Shown one piece after another: positions 26,207 to 35,222 of a stretch of 64,000 nt of DNA (the stretch's first letter is position 1; the number at the start of each line of letters is the position of its first letter). Below the pieces are notes generated by a model. That model was not told the DNA's origin. It saw nothing but the letters and a program-made list of their open reading frames with translations, and did no database searches. The stretch spans positions 1-64,000 of the forward strand of contig JBEKVI010000023.1 of NCBI GenBank assembly GCA_049514215.1, written 5' to 3'. The stretch comes from BOG-994 sp049514215 (lineage in GTDB: Bacteria; Pseudomonadota; Gammaproteobacteria; Burkholderiales; Burkholderiaceae_D). A program made the translations under genes and the position numbers.

Positions 26207-29008
26207 TCAAGCCCGCGTGACTCGCACCGCGCACAGCTTGAATTCGGGAATTTTTGCGATCGGATCGAGCGCCGCGATCGTGAGCGAGTTGGCGGCGGCT
26301 TCGACATAGGCGAAGGGAATGAAGACCGTGCCAGGCGCGACTTCCTCGGTGCTGCGAACCGGCAGCGAGATCGTGCCGCGGCGCGATTCGACATGTACGG
26401 TAGCACCGGCCACGATCCCCAGGATCTCGAGGTCCGTGGGATGCATCATCACCGTGGGTGCGGGCTCGATTGCGTCCAAGACCTTGGTATTTCGCGTCAT
26501 GCTCCCTGTATGCCAGTGCTCGAGTTGGCGCCCCGTAATGAGCGTGTAGGGAAAGTCCGTATCGGGTTCCTCGGCCGGATGCTGATAGAGCGCCGGAACA
26601 AGCTTGGCACGGCCGCTCGGTGTGGGGAAATCCTCGATGAACACGATCGGCTCGCCCGCTTCGGACTCGTTTTCGCAAGGATAGATGGCAGCGCCATCTC
26701 TGAGCAGACGCTGCCAGGTGATGCCGCGGATGCTCGGCATGGCCTTGCGCATCTCCTCGTAGATTTCACCGGTCACGGCCTGCTCGGTATCGGGATGACC
26801 TTCGGCGTTTTCGTCGTATTGCCAGTCAAGCCCCATCCGTCGGCCGATCTGCCGGATGATCCACAAATCCGGGCGGGCCTGCCCCGGGGGCTTTAGAGCG
26901 GGTCGACCCAATTGCACAAGGCGGTCGGTGTTGGTAAAGGTTCCCCATTTCTCGGCGTGGGCCGTAGCCGGCAGGATGAGATCGGCCAAAAGCGCCGTCT
27001 CGGTCATGAAGATATCCTGGACCACAAGATGTTCTAGCTTCGCCAGGGCGGCGCGCGCGTGGTGCAGGTCCGGATCCGACATCGCGGGATTTTCGCCCTC
27101 GACGTACATTCCGCGGATTTTTCCGGCGGCTGCGGCGTGCATGATCTCAACCACGGTAAGGCCAGGATTGGGATCGAGTTTGGTGTTCCAGAGCGCCTCG
27201 AAAATGGTCAGCGCCGTGCTGTTGTCCACACGCTGATAGTCGGGGAGCATCATCGGGATGAGGCCGGCATCGGAGGCACCCTGGACATTGTTCTGGCCGC
27301 GTAGCGGATGCAGCCCCGTGCCGGGACGCCCGATCTGTCCTGTGATCATCGAAAGCGCAATCAGGCAGCGTGCGTTGTCCGTCCCATGAATGTGCTGGGA
27401 GATCCCCATGCCCCACAGGATCATCGAGGCCTTGGCCGTCGCAAAACGCCGTGCCACGGCCCGCAAGATCTCGGCATCGATTCCGCAGATCTCAGACATG
27501 CGCTCGGGCGTGCAATCGGCGACAGCAGCCTTTAAGGCCTCGTAGCCTGCCGTTCGTGTCGCGATGAAGTTCTGATCGACCAGATTTTCCGCGATGATGA
27601 CGTGCAGCAACGCGTCCAGGAGGGCCACGTCGGTGCCCGAGCGGAACTGCAGGCTATAAGTCGCGTGGCGCGTCAACTCCGAGCGTCGCGGATCGGCGAG
27701 GATGAGAGTCACGCCGCGCTTGATGGCGTTCTTGATCCACGTGGCCGCCACCGGATGGTTGATGGTCGGGTTGGCTCCGATGATGAAAACGACTTCGGCT
27801 TGGGCCACATCGGCGACCGGATTCGACACGCTTCCCGAGCCCACTCCTTCGAGCAGAGCCGCCACGGAGGAAGCGTGGCATAAACGCGTGCAGTGATCGA
27901 CGTTATTGGTCCTAAAACCGGTGCGCACGAGCTTCTGAAACAGGTAGGCCTCTTCGTTGCTTCCCTTGGCCGAGCCGAACCCGGCCAGTGGCGACTGGCT
28001 CCCTTCGCCGTCGGCACGAATGCGCACGAAGCCGGCTGCCGCCTCGCTTAACGCCTCTTCCCAGCTGATGGGCTCGAAGTACGAATGAGGATCGAGTTCA
28101 CCGCGGCCCATGCGTTCGATGTCCTCGATATCTTTAGCGATACCGGCCCGGCGCCGTAACGGCTGCGTCAGCCTTTTGGGGTTTTGGACGTAGTCGAATC
28201 CATAGCGACCTTTCACGCAGAGCCGACCATGATTGGCCGGACCGTCACGTCCTGTGACGTGCACGATGTGCGACGAGCCATCGGATTCGTCGGCCACGTG
28301 ATACGTGAGCTGACAGCCGACTCCGCAGTAGGGGCACAACGAGTCGACTTCGCGCAGATCACGCGCCAGGCCATCGGCGAGCGTGGCCGGTCGCAACGCC
28401 CCCGTGGGACAAGCCTGCACGCATTCGCCGCATCCAACGCAAGTCGATGCGCCCATGGGATCATCCATGTCGAAGACGATCTGGGCATGCTCGCCGCGAA
28501 AGGCCAAGCCGATGACGTCATTGACCTGTTCCTCGCGACACGCGCGCACGCATCGCGTGCACTGAATGCAGGCGTCCAGATCCACCGCGATGGCCGGATG
28601 ACTGTGATCGGCCTGCGGCTGGGCGCGTCGCGCGAAGCGAGGCGCCCCGACCCCCAAAGCCTTGGCCCACCGATGCAGTTCGGAATCGGGCTTGCGAGCG
28701 AGGGCGGGTTGATCCGAAAGCAGCAGCTCGAGGACCAGGCGCTGCGAATGCAGCGCCCGCTCCGAACGCGATTGAACCTCCATCCCCGCCTTGGGCAGGC
28801 GACAGCAAGAGGGTGCAAGCGTGCGCTCGCCTTCAATTTCCACGACGCAGGCGCGGCAGTTGCCGTCGGGACGCATGCCGTCCATGTAGCACAGATGCGG
28901 GATCTCAACGCCACTGCGCCGTGCAGCCTGAAGGATTGTCTCGCCGGGGAGCGCCTCGACGGTGGCGCCGTCGAGCTTGAAGGAGACTGTGACCGCCGGG
29001 GCGTTCAT
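26207..29008 (-). CDS. fdsA: NAD-dependent formate dehydrogenase, molybdenum (alpha) subunit
   Basis: A 933-residue catalytic subunit oxidising formate to CO2. The N-terminal [2Fe-2S] domain has Cys at about 40, 51, 54 and 68 (HLCYMDGMRPDGNCRACV). Ferredoxin-type [4Fe-4S] motifs follow (CIQCTRCVRAC, CVGCGECVQACPTG), then the molybdopterin domain's CPYCGVGC cluster. The Mo ligand is cysteine in TRLCHASSV, not selenocysteine. The C-terminal MGD-binding domain is present (LITGRQLEHWHTG). The ATG overlaps the TGA of the upstream NADH-binding subunit gene. The start at 29008 excludes a non-homologous extension. Confidence 0.92.
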   Translation of the reverse strand: MNAPAVTVSFKLDGATVEALPGETILQAARRSGVEIPHLCYMDGMRPDGNCRACVVEIEGERTLAPSCCRLPKAGMEVQSRSERALHSQRLVLELLLSDQPALARKPDSELHRWAKALGVGAPRFARRAQPQADHSHPAIAVDLDACIQCTRCVRACREEQVNDVIGLAFRGEHAQIVFDMDDPMGASTCVGCGECVQACPTGALRPATLADGLARDLREVDSLCPYCGVGCQLTYHVADESDGSSHIVHVTGRDGPANHGRLCVKGRYGFDYVQNPKRLTQPLRRRAGIAKDIEDIERMGRGELDPHSYFEPISWEEALSEAAAGFVRIRADGEGSQSPLAGFGSAKGSNEEAYLFQKLVRTGFRTNNVDHCTRLCHASSVAALLEGVGSGSVSNPVADVAQAEVVFIIGANPTINHPVAATWIKNAIKRGVTLILADPRRSELTRHATYSLQFRSGTDVALLDALLHVIIAENLVDQNFIATRTAGYEALKAAVADCTPERMSEICGIDAEILRAVARRFATAKASMILWGMGISQHIHGTDNARCLIALSMITGQIGRPGTGLHPLRGQNNVQGASDAGLIPMMLPDYQRVDNSTALTIFEALWNTKLDPNPGLTVVEIMHAAAAGKIRGMYVEGENPAMSDPDLHHARAALAKLEHLVVQDIFMTETALLADLILPATAHAEKWGTFTNTDRLVQLGRPALKPPGQARPDLWIIRQIGRRMGLDWQYDENAEGHPDTEQAVTGEIYEEMRKAMPSIRGITWQRLLRDGAAIYPCENESEAGEPIVFIEDFPTPSGRAKLVPALYQHPAEEPDTDFPYTLITGRQLEHWHTGSMTRNTKVLDAIEPAPTVMMHPTDLEILGIVAGATVHVESRRGTISLPVRSTEEVAPGTVFIPFAYVEAAANSLTIAALDPIAKIPEFKLCAVRVTRA

Positions 29009-30726
29009 GGCTGGCCTTTCAGTTCGTCTGGAAAATAACGCACCACGCAACGAACCGGATTCGGAGCGGCCTGGCCGAGTCCACAAATCGATGCATCGAT
29101 CATGACTCGGTTGAGCTCTTCCAGAAGCGGAACGTCCCACCGGGGCGCCTCCATCAGGTCCACGGCTTTCGCGGTGCCCGAGCGACAGGGAGTGCACTGA
29201 CCGCAGGATTCATCGCGGAAAAAACGCATCATCGACAAGGCCGCGTCGGTCGCCCGATCGGCGTCGGAGAGTACGATCACAGCGGCCGAGCCGATGAAGC
29301 AGCCGTGGGGCTGCAAGGTATCGAAGTCCAGAGGGAGATCGGCCATGGAGGCGGGCAGGATGCCGCCGGATGCGCCGCCTGGCAGGTATCCGTAGAGGGT
29401 GTGCCCGTCCTGCATGCCGCCACAATGCTCTTCGATGAGTTCGATGAGCGATATGCCCGCTGGCGCAATGTGAACCCCGGGTTTTCTGATCCGGCCCGAA
29501 ACCGAAAAGGACCGTAGCCCGTGCCGCTCGCGCCGGCCGTGGCCGGCAAACCAGGCCGAGCCCTGCTCGAGGATCTGGCGCACCCAGTAAAGCGTTTCCA
29601 TGTTGTGCTCGAGCGTCGGTCGACCAAACAGTCCCACCTGCGCGAGATAAGGCGGTCTAAGACGCGGCATGCCGCGTTTGCCTTCGATCGATTCGATCAT
29701 CGCCGATTCTTCGCCACAAATGTAGGCGCCGGCACCGCGTCGCAGTTCAATCGGGGGCAGCCGAATGCCCGCAGGCGGATCCGCCTTGAGTGCGGCCAGC
29801 TCGCGCTCCAGCAGTGCGCGCACACTGTGGTACTCGTCGCGCAGATAAATGATGATCGACTCGACATTCACAGCCCACGCGGCAATGAGCATCCCCTCGA
29901 AGAACCGATGGGGATCGCGCTCCAGATAGACCCGGTCTTTAAAGGTCCCAGGCTCGCCCTCGTCGATATTGATCGCGAACAGCCGGGGCGCGGCTTCGCC
30001 GGCCACGATGCGCCACTTCTTGCCCGCGGGAAATCCGGCCCCGCCCAATCCGCGCAGATGGGCCTGCTCCAGTTCAGCGTAGACCGCTTCGCGATCGCCC
30101 AGCCGCGGGTGGCCGCCCGCAGCCAGTTCGGCTGCGAGCCGGTATCCGCCGTGCTGACGATAGCGCGCGTAATCGATCGCCTCGGCCAATGCCGGCGCCG
30201 CGCGGCCCTCGGGTGCATTGACCGCCTCGACGATCGAATCGAGCGTCGCAGGTCCGAAAGCGTTCTGGCCGACACAGACCGCGGGGGCCTCGCTGCACCG
30301 TCCAATGCAGGGCGCCCCTTTGACGCGAACGGAATCGCCTAAAAGAGCGGGCAGGCTCGAGAGGAGTCCGTCGGCGCCCGCCATCTGGCACGAAAGTGAC
30401 TCGCATACCCGAACAGTGAGCGAAGGCGGCGCCTTTTCGCCTTCCTTCTCGACATCGAAGTGATGGTAGAACGTGGCCACCTCGTAGACTTCGGTCTGAG
30501 CCAGATGCATCATCTCGGCCAAAGCCGCAAGATGGGCAGCCGATAGACATCCGAAGCGGTCCTGGATGCGGTGCAGATTCTCGATCAGGAGGTCGCGCCG
30601 CCGGCGCTGGTCGGATGGGCGGTCCGCGAACAGGACCTGGATGTCCTCGCGTGCCTTAGGGTCGACCGGACGACCCCGTACGGTTGATCGGGCCTTGCGG
30701 CGCAACGGAACGGTAACGACGGACAT
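29005..30726 (-). CDS. fdsB: NAD-dependent formate dehydrogenase, fused NuoE/NuoF-type diaphorase subunit
   Basis: 573 residues. Residues about 30-175 form a NuoE-like thioredoxin-fold [2Fe-2S] domain (VRVCESLSCQMAG...APCIGRCSEAPAV). The remainder is NuoF-like, with FMN/NADH sites (LRGLGGAGFPAGKKWRI, NIDEGEPGTFKDR, GAGAYICGEESAM) and the [4Fe-4S] motif ESCGQCTPCRSG. It passes electrons from FdsA to NAD+. In the well-known fds operons the NuoE part is a separate gene (fdsG); here the two are fused. The start at 30726 is preferred over a codon five residues upstream. Confidence 0.9.
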   Translation of the reverse strand: MSVVTVPLRRKARSTVRGRPVDPKAREDIQVLFADRPSDQRRRRDLLIENLHRIQDRFGCLSAAHLAALAEMMHLAQTEVYEVATFYHHFDVEKEGEKAPPSLTVRVCESLSCQMAGADGLLSSLPALLGDSVRVKGAPCIGRCSEAPAVCVGQNAFGPATLDSIVEAVNAPEGRAAPALAEAIDYARYRQHGGYRLAAELAAGGHPRLGDREAVYAELEQAHLRGLGGAGFPAGKKWRIVAGEAAPRLFAINIDEGEPGTFKDRVYLERDPHRFFEGMLIAAWAVNVESIIIYLRDEYHSVRALLERELAALKADPPAGIRLPPIELRRGAGAYICGEESAMIESIEGKRGMPRLRPPYLAQVGLFGRPTLEHNMETLYWVRQILEQGSAWFAGHGRRERHGLRSFSVSGRIRKPGVHIAPAGISLIELIEEHCGGMQDGHTLYGYLPGGASGGILPASMADLPLDFDTLQPHGCFIGSAAVIVLSDADRATDAALSMMRFFRDESCGQCTPCRSGTAKAVDLMEAPRWDVPLLEELNRVMIDASICGLGQAAPNPVRCVVRYFPDELKGQP

Positions 30727-30816
30727 GCACCGGCTCCTCAAATGTCGCGGCGCACCCCCTTCATGCAGCGCGCCGACCCAGCATTCAAAGTATAAGCCTT
30801 GCGTCCCCGCCGCGCC

Positions 30817-31629
30817 TTACCGGGTCGCCCCAACATCTTCGAGAAATTGCTTTACTGCCCCTAGCGTTTGCCCGGGCTGCTCGAGGTGCGGCGAGTGCCC
30901 GCAGTCCGGAAGTTTGACGAGTCGGGCCTGCGGAGCATGTGCCTTGATACCCTCGATCTGGGCCATAGTACCGTAGCGATCGCCGTGGCCCTGAATTGCA
31001 AGCAGAGGGCATTGGATTGAAGCGAGCAGATCCTCGAGATTCCACGAACGGAACGAGCGATCAAGCCAGATATCGCTCCAACCTAAAAAGGCGCCGTCGA
31101 CATCGGCATGATAGCGCTTAAGTTTTGCCGCGAGTTCGCCCGAGACGTAGGCCTCGCGCGCCGCCTCGATGGACCGCAGACCCGATTCTTCAACGAAGAT
31201 GTGCGGCGCTAGGACAATGACGGCCCTCGCAGTGTCGGGAAACGACGCCGCGTGGATGAGGGCGATCGATCCGCCATCGCTATGGCCGAGAAGGATCGGA
31301 TGTTCCAGTTCGAAGGAGGCAAGCACGGCAGGAAGAACTTCCCTGGCCTCGCGGTGCATGAAGTCCTTCGTTCGGGCTGCACCGAGCGGGCTTGAGTTCC
31401 CATAGCCCTCGCGTGAGTAGATCAACCCGTGACAGCCCACGGCCGCACACAGGCGCTCCGGAAAATCCCGCCACAGCGCAATCGAACCGAGCCCTTCGTG
31501 GAGGAAGACAATGGTCGGACGGCGATGCTCGTCGAGGGCAAACCAGGCGCATTCGAGCTCGGCTGCACCCACGCGCACGCGATGGCTCACCAGTGAGGAG
31601 GAGTGGGCGGGGTCCTGTCCTGCCGTCAT
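30817..31629 (-). CDS. alpha/beta-fold hydrolase
   Basis: A 270-residue single-domain hydrolase. The oxyanion segment is FLHEGLGSIALWRDFPERL, the nucleophile elbow G-H-S-D-G-G-S (ILLGHSDGGSIAL), and the catalytic His LPDCGHSPHLEQPGQTL near the C-terminus. The sequence resembles pimeloyl-ester/epoxide-type hydrolases, but the substrate cannot be told. It lies 90 bases downstream of the divergent formate dehydrogenase promoter side and upstream of, and divergent from, the peptide exporter genes. Confidence 0.85.
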   Translation of the reverse strand: MTAGQDPAHSSSLVSHRVRVGAAELECAWFALDEHRRPTIVFLHEGLGSIALWRDFPERLCAAVGCHGLIYSREGYGNSSPLGAARTKDFMHREAREVLPAVLASFELEHPILLGHSDGGSIALIHAASFPDTARAVIVLAPHIFVEESGLRSIEAAREAYVSGELAAKLKRYHADVDGAFLGWSDIWLDRSFRSWNLEDLLASIQCPLLAIQGHGDRYGTMAQIEGIKAHAPQARLVKLPDCGHSPHLEQPGQTLGAVKQFLEDVGATR

Positions 31630-31677
31630 GGATCTACTTGTGGCGATTCTGATGAGAGTCCACCTGAACGAGTCTCA

Positions 31678-31693
31678 GTGCATTATATTGCAC
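31678..31693. promoter_or_regulatory. GTGCA-N6-TGCAC inverted repeat upstream of the exporter genes
   Basis: A 5-bp inverted repeat with an AT-only centre (TTATAT) lies in the 273-base divergent region between the alpha/beta hydrolase and the HlyD gene. It could be an operator or a promoter core; no regulator is adjacent. Confidence 0.25.
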
Positions 31694-31808
31694 GCTTTCG
31701 CACGCGCGCCTCAGCGTTGGGGAGCCCCGAAGACGTCCTCGTTCATGTGCCGGACCAGGGTAAGCCCTGCGAGTCCAAGCGCGGGCGCCCCCGGCGCGGT
31801 GGCAAGGT

Positions 31809-31817
31809 TGCTACAAT
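31809..31817 (+). promoter_or_regulatory. extended -10 element, candidate promoter of the exporter operon
   Basis: TGCTACAAT matches an extended sigma-70 -10 box (TGn-TAnAAT) about 85 bases before the HlyD start. There is no good -35 hexamer at the expected distance, which is acceptable for extended -10 promoters. Confidence 0.4.
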
Positions 31818-31902
31818 CCGCGGCGAATTCAATGCGTGTAACGTATGCGCCCACAAGGCGCGCCTTGCAGGGAACTCATGCCGAAGGAAGATCGTCTCGT
31901 CC

Positions 31903-33153
31903 ATGTCTAGACCGCTGTTTCGCAAGGAAGCGCTCGACGCCCAGCGGGACAAGTTCCTAGGCGAGTTGACCGTAGCCCGTCCGCTTCCCCTGTGGGTCTT
32001 CACGCTTTTGGCCGCCGCCATCGCGGCCGCCGTGATCGCGGTTGCGGTCTGGGGCCAGTACCAGCGGCGGGAACGCGTCCAGGGATTTCTGGCGAGCCAG
32101 ATCGGCTCGGTGCCCATGCTCATCTCGGATGCCGGGCAGGTCAAGGAGATCGAGGTCGCCGAGGGGGACGAGGTGGTGGCCGGACAGCCGCTCGCACGGG
32201 TCACCATCGATCGCACCACGAGTAGCGCGGCGTCGAGTTCGGACACGGTACTCGTGGAGATCGGCCGGCGCCGCGCGATCCTCGAGCAGGAGCGCGACGA
32301 GACGCTTGCACTGGGCGATCGCGAGGTCGATCAGGTTCATAAGCGCATCGCCGATCTCAGAAACGAAATTGCCGCGCTCGACAGCGAGGTCGCCTTGCAG
32401 CGCCAGCGATTGAAATCGGCCCACGATGTGGAGTTGCGTTACGAGGGGCTCGCCAAGGACCATTTCATCTCCGACGTAGGGGTCCAGCAAAAGCGAGACG
32501 ACGTCACCGATCAGGAGCTCAAGCTGGCCACGCTCGGTAGGGAACGTGCCTCGCTCGAGAAGGACCTCGGCTCAGCCCAGCTGGACGAACCGGCACTGCG
32601 CCTGAAGACCACGACCCAGGTCAAGCAGATTGCCCGCCAGATGAGCGAGCTCGCCCAGAGCTCGGCCGAAGAGACGCTCCTTGGTGAGACCGTCATTCGT
32701 GCCCCGATTGCCGGCACGATCACGAACATCAATGTGAGCCAGGGACAGATCGTTGCGGCCGATACCCCTCTGGCCACCATCATCCCCACGGACAACCGCT
32801 TGCATGTAGAGCTTCTCGTACCCACTCGAGCGATCGGCTTCGTGCATGCCGGCCAGCTCGTGCAGCTGCGCTATGAGGCCTTTCCCTACGAGCGCTTTGG
32901 CCAATACAAGGGCGTCGTGGAGAGCGTCGGCAAGACCGCCTGGATGCAGGGGGAGCACCTGGGCCCGGTGGCGATTCGCGAACCGGCCTACCGCATCATC
33001 GTCAAGCTCGACCGACAGACGGTGCGCTCGGGCAATCAGGATCTGGCGCTGCGTCCAGGCATGCTCGTCTCGGCCGACCTCCTCATGGAAAAGCGCACGC
33101 TTCTGGAGTGGCTCTTTCAGCCTCTGCTCCAGCTCAGAGAGCGCATACGATGA
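31903..33153 (+). CDS. HlyD-family periplasmic adaptor of a peptide exporter
   Basis: A 416-residue membrane-fusion protein. One N-terminal transmembrane helix (WVFTLLAAAIAAAVIAVAVW, residues about 31-50) is followed by a split lipoyl domain (SDAGQVKEIEVAEGDEVVAG...IRAPIAGTITNINVSQGQIV). A long coiled-coil hairpin (about 110-260) lies between its halves, and a beta-barrel (HVELLVPTRAIGFVHAGQLV) follows. It bridges the inner-membrane ABC exporter to an outer-membrane channel. The open frame extends to 31603, but the membrane helix and family length favour the ATG at 31903. Its TGA overlaps the ATG of the C39 ABC gene, so the two are an operon. Confidence 0.88.
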   Translation: MSRPLFRKEALDAQRDKFLGELTVARPLPLWVFTLLAAAIAAAVIAVAVWGQYQRRERVQGFLASQIGSVPMLISDAGQVKEIEVAEGDEVVAGQPLARVTIDRTTSSAASSSDTVLVEIGRRRAILEQERDETLALGDREVDQVHKRIADLRNEIAALDSEVALQRQRLKSAHDVELRYEGLAKDHFISDVGVQQKRDDVTDQELKLATLGRERASLEKDLGSAQLDEPALRLKTTTQVKQIARQMSELAQSSAEETLLGETVIRAPIAGTITNINVSQGQIVAADTPLATIIPTDNRLHVELLVPTRAIGFVHAGQLVQLRYEAFPYERFGQYKGVVESVGKTAWMQGEHLGPVAIREPAYRIIVKLDRQTVRSGNQDLALRPGMLVSADLLMEKRTLLEWLFQPLLQLRERIR

Positions 33154-35222
33154 AGTGGCTTCCGATTTTCTCGCGCTCGGTTCCGGTCATCCTGCAGTCC
33201 GAGGCGCCCGAATGCGGGATCGCGTGCGTGGCCATGATCGCCTCCTACTACGGATTCAAGACCGATCTGCCCGCGATGCGGCAGCGCATGTCCGCCTCGC
33301 TTAAAGGTGTCACGCTCAAGCACATCAGCCAGGTCGCAGAGACGATGCAACTGACCGCGCGTGGAGTCCAGCTGCCCCTCGACGGTCTGGGCCGGCTTCG
33401 TCTGCCGGCAATCCTGCATTGGGACATGAATCATTTTGTGGTGCTCACCAAGGTCTCGGGTGGCCGCATCACCGTCCACGATCCGGCCCGCGGCCGGCGG
33501 ACGCTGCGACTGGCGGAGGCCTCGCGGCACTTTACTGGTGTGGCGATGGAGCTCACGCCAACGCCGGGCTTTCGCAAGACCGACGAGCGCGAGAAGATCA
33601 GCGCCTGGCAGCTGCTCTCGGCCGCTTCGACCTACAAGGCGACGATCTCACAGATCTTTCTGCTCTCGCTCGCCTTGGAGGTCTTTTCGATCTCGCTGCC
33701 CTTTTTTCTGCAGCTCGTGGTCGATCGCGTCATCGTCGGAAGGGACGTCGACTTCCTCACCGTCCTGGGGGTGGGCTTTGCTGCGATCGTGATCATCCAG
33801 ACGATCGTGACGGCCGTGCGCTCCTGGGCCGGAGTGTACCTGAGCACGCAACTGAATTTGCGCATGCTCACCGAGCTATTCGCGCAGTTGATCCGCCTGC
33901 CCCTGCCGTGGTTCGAAAAGCGCCACATCGGCGACATCATCTCGCGCTTTCGCAGCATCGACGCCATCCAGCGGACATTGACGACGACCTTCGTGGAGAC
34001 CGTCGTCGACGGCCTCATGGTGGTTTTGACGGTGCTCGTCATGTTTTTCTACAGCTCGCTTCTGACCGCGGTCGTGCTGGTCGCTGCGATCCTCTACGCA
34101 CTGGCCCGCTGGATTTTCTACTTTCCGCAGCGCAATTCGACCGACGAGCAACTGGCCCACGAGGCCAAATCGAGCACCCACTTCATCGAGACGGTCCGCG
34201 GCATGATGGCCATCAAGCTCAATCTGCGTGAAGAGGAGCGCCGTTCCGGCTATCAGAACCTGATCGTGGATCAGATTAACGCGGGTGTGCGGGTTCAGCA
34301 GGTTGCGATCGCCCACAAGGCGGTCAATGGCATCTTGTTTGGCCTGGAGAACGTCACCGTGATCTGGCTGGGCGCGCTCGCGGTGCTCGATGGTCAGCTC
34401 ACGGTCGGGATGCTCTATGCGTTCATCAGTTTCAAGCTGCTCTTTCTGGGGCGCATCAACAATCTGATCGACAAGTCTGTCGAATTCAACATGCTCGACC
34501 TGCACGCGGAGCGAATCGCCGATATCGCACTTGCCGAACGCGAGCCGTCACGCTTCTCCGTTCCCAGTGTTGGCACAACCCCCCTTGTGATCGAGGCCGA
34601 AAAGATCTCCTATGCATACGGCCTCGAGGGCTTCGTGTTCCAGAATTTCAGCTGCGTGATTCGCAAGGGTGAGACGGTGGCGCTTGTCGGGCCGTCCGGG
34701 TGCGGCAAAACAACCCTCATCAAGGTCTTGGTCGGTTTGTTTCCTCCGACGACCGGAACACTTCGCATCAGCGGAACCGATCTCGAGGACATGGACGTGC
34801 GCAGCTATCGCAACCGGATCGGGGTTGTGATGCAGGATGATCAGCTCTTTGTCGGAACTCTCGAGGACAATGTCAGCTTCTTCGATCCGAATCACGATCC
34901 GGCCCACGTGCGCGAGTGCTGCAGAATCGCGGGATTGGTGGAGGAGGTCGAGGCCATGCCGATGCAGTACAACACGCTCGTGGGCAATCTTGGAGTCGCC
35001 CTTTCCGGAGGTCAGAAGCAGCGCATACTTCTGGCTCGCGCGCTCTATCGGCGACCAGAGATTCTCTTTCTCGACGAGGCATTCGACCAACTCGATCTGG
35101 ACCGCGAGAACCAGATCACCAACGAGTTGCGAACCCTGGGTTACGGCGTGGTGGTAGTCAGCCACCGGCCTGACACCGTTCGTAATGTGGACCGGGTGAT
35201 CGCCATGATCCCTCACACCTAG
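33150..35222 (+). CDS. C39-peptidase-containing ABC exporter for double-glycine peptides
   Basis: A 690-residue fused exporter. Residues 1-130 are a C39 peptidase with a complete catalytic set: Gln16, Cys22 (QSEAPECGIACVAM), His95 (HWDMNHFVVL) and Asp111 (VHDPA). A transmembrane domain (about 160-440) and an ATPase follow, with Walker A GPSGCGKTT, signature LSGGQKQR and Walker B ILFLDEAFDQLD; the D-loop FDQLD differs slightly from the usual SALD. Such proteins cut leaders after Gly-Gly and export the remainder. The ATG overlaps the HlyD stop (ATGA). The obvious substrates are the four peptides encoded at 39116-39714. The 3' end overlaps the convergent YcaO-like gene by 65 bases. Confidence 0.92.
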   Translation: MKWLPIFSRSVPVILQSEAPECGIACVAMIASYYGFKTDLPAMRQRMSASLKGVTLKHISQVAETMQLTARGVQLPLDGLGRLRLPAILHWDMNHFVVLTKVSGGRITVHDPARGRRTLRLAEASRHFTGVAMELTPTPGFRKTDEREKISAWQLLSAASTYKATISQIFLLSLALEVFSISLPFFLQLVVDRVIVGRDVDFLTVLGVGFAAIVIIQTIVTAVRSWAGVYLSTQLNLRMLTELFAQLIRLPLPWFEKRHIGDIISRFRSIDAIQRTLTTTFVETVVDGLMVVLTVLVMFFYSSLLTAVVLVAAILYALARWIFYFPQRNSTDEQLAHEAKSSTHFIETVRGMMAIKLNLREEERRSGYQNLIVDQINAGVRVQQVAIAHKAVNGILFGLENVTVIWLGALAVLDGQLTVGMLYAFISFKLLFLGRINNLIDKSVEFNMLDLHAERIADIALAEREPSRFSVPSVGTTPLVIEAEKISYAYGLEGFVFQNFSCVIRKGETVALVGPSGCGKTTLIKVLVGLFPPTTGTLRISGTDLEDMDVRSYRNRIGVVMQDDQLFVGTLEDNVSFFDPNHDPAHVRECCRIAGLVEEVEAMPMQYNTLVGNLGVALSGGQKQRILLARALYRRPEILFLDEAFDQLDLDRENQITNELRTLGYGVVVVSHRPDTVRNVDRVIAMIPHT

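Noticed and set aside
27880..27920. Selenocysteine site in formate dehydrogenase
   Set aside because: The Mo-ligand position reads as cysteine (TRLCHASSV) with no in-frame TGA.
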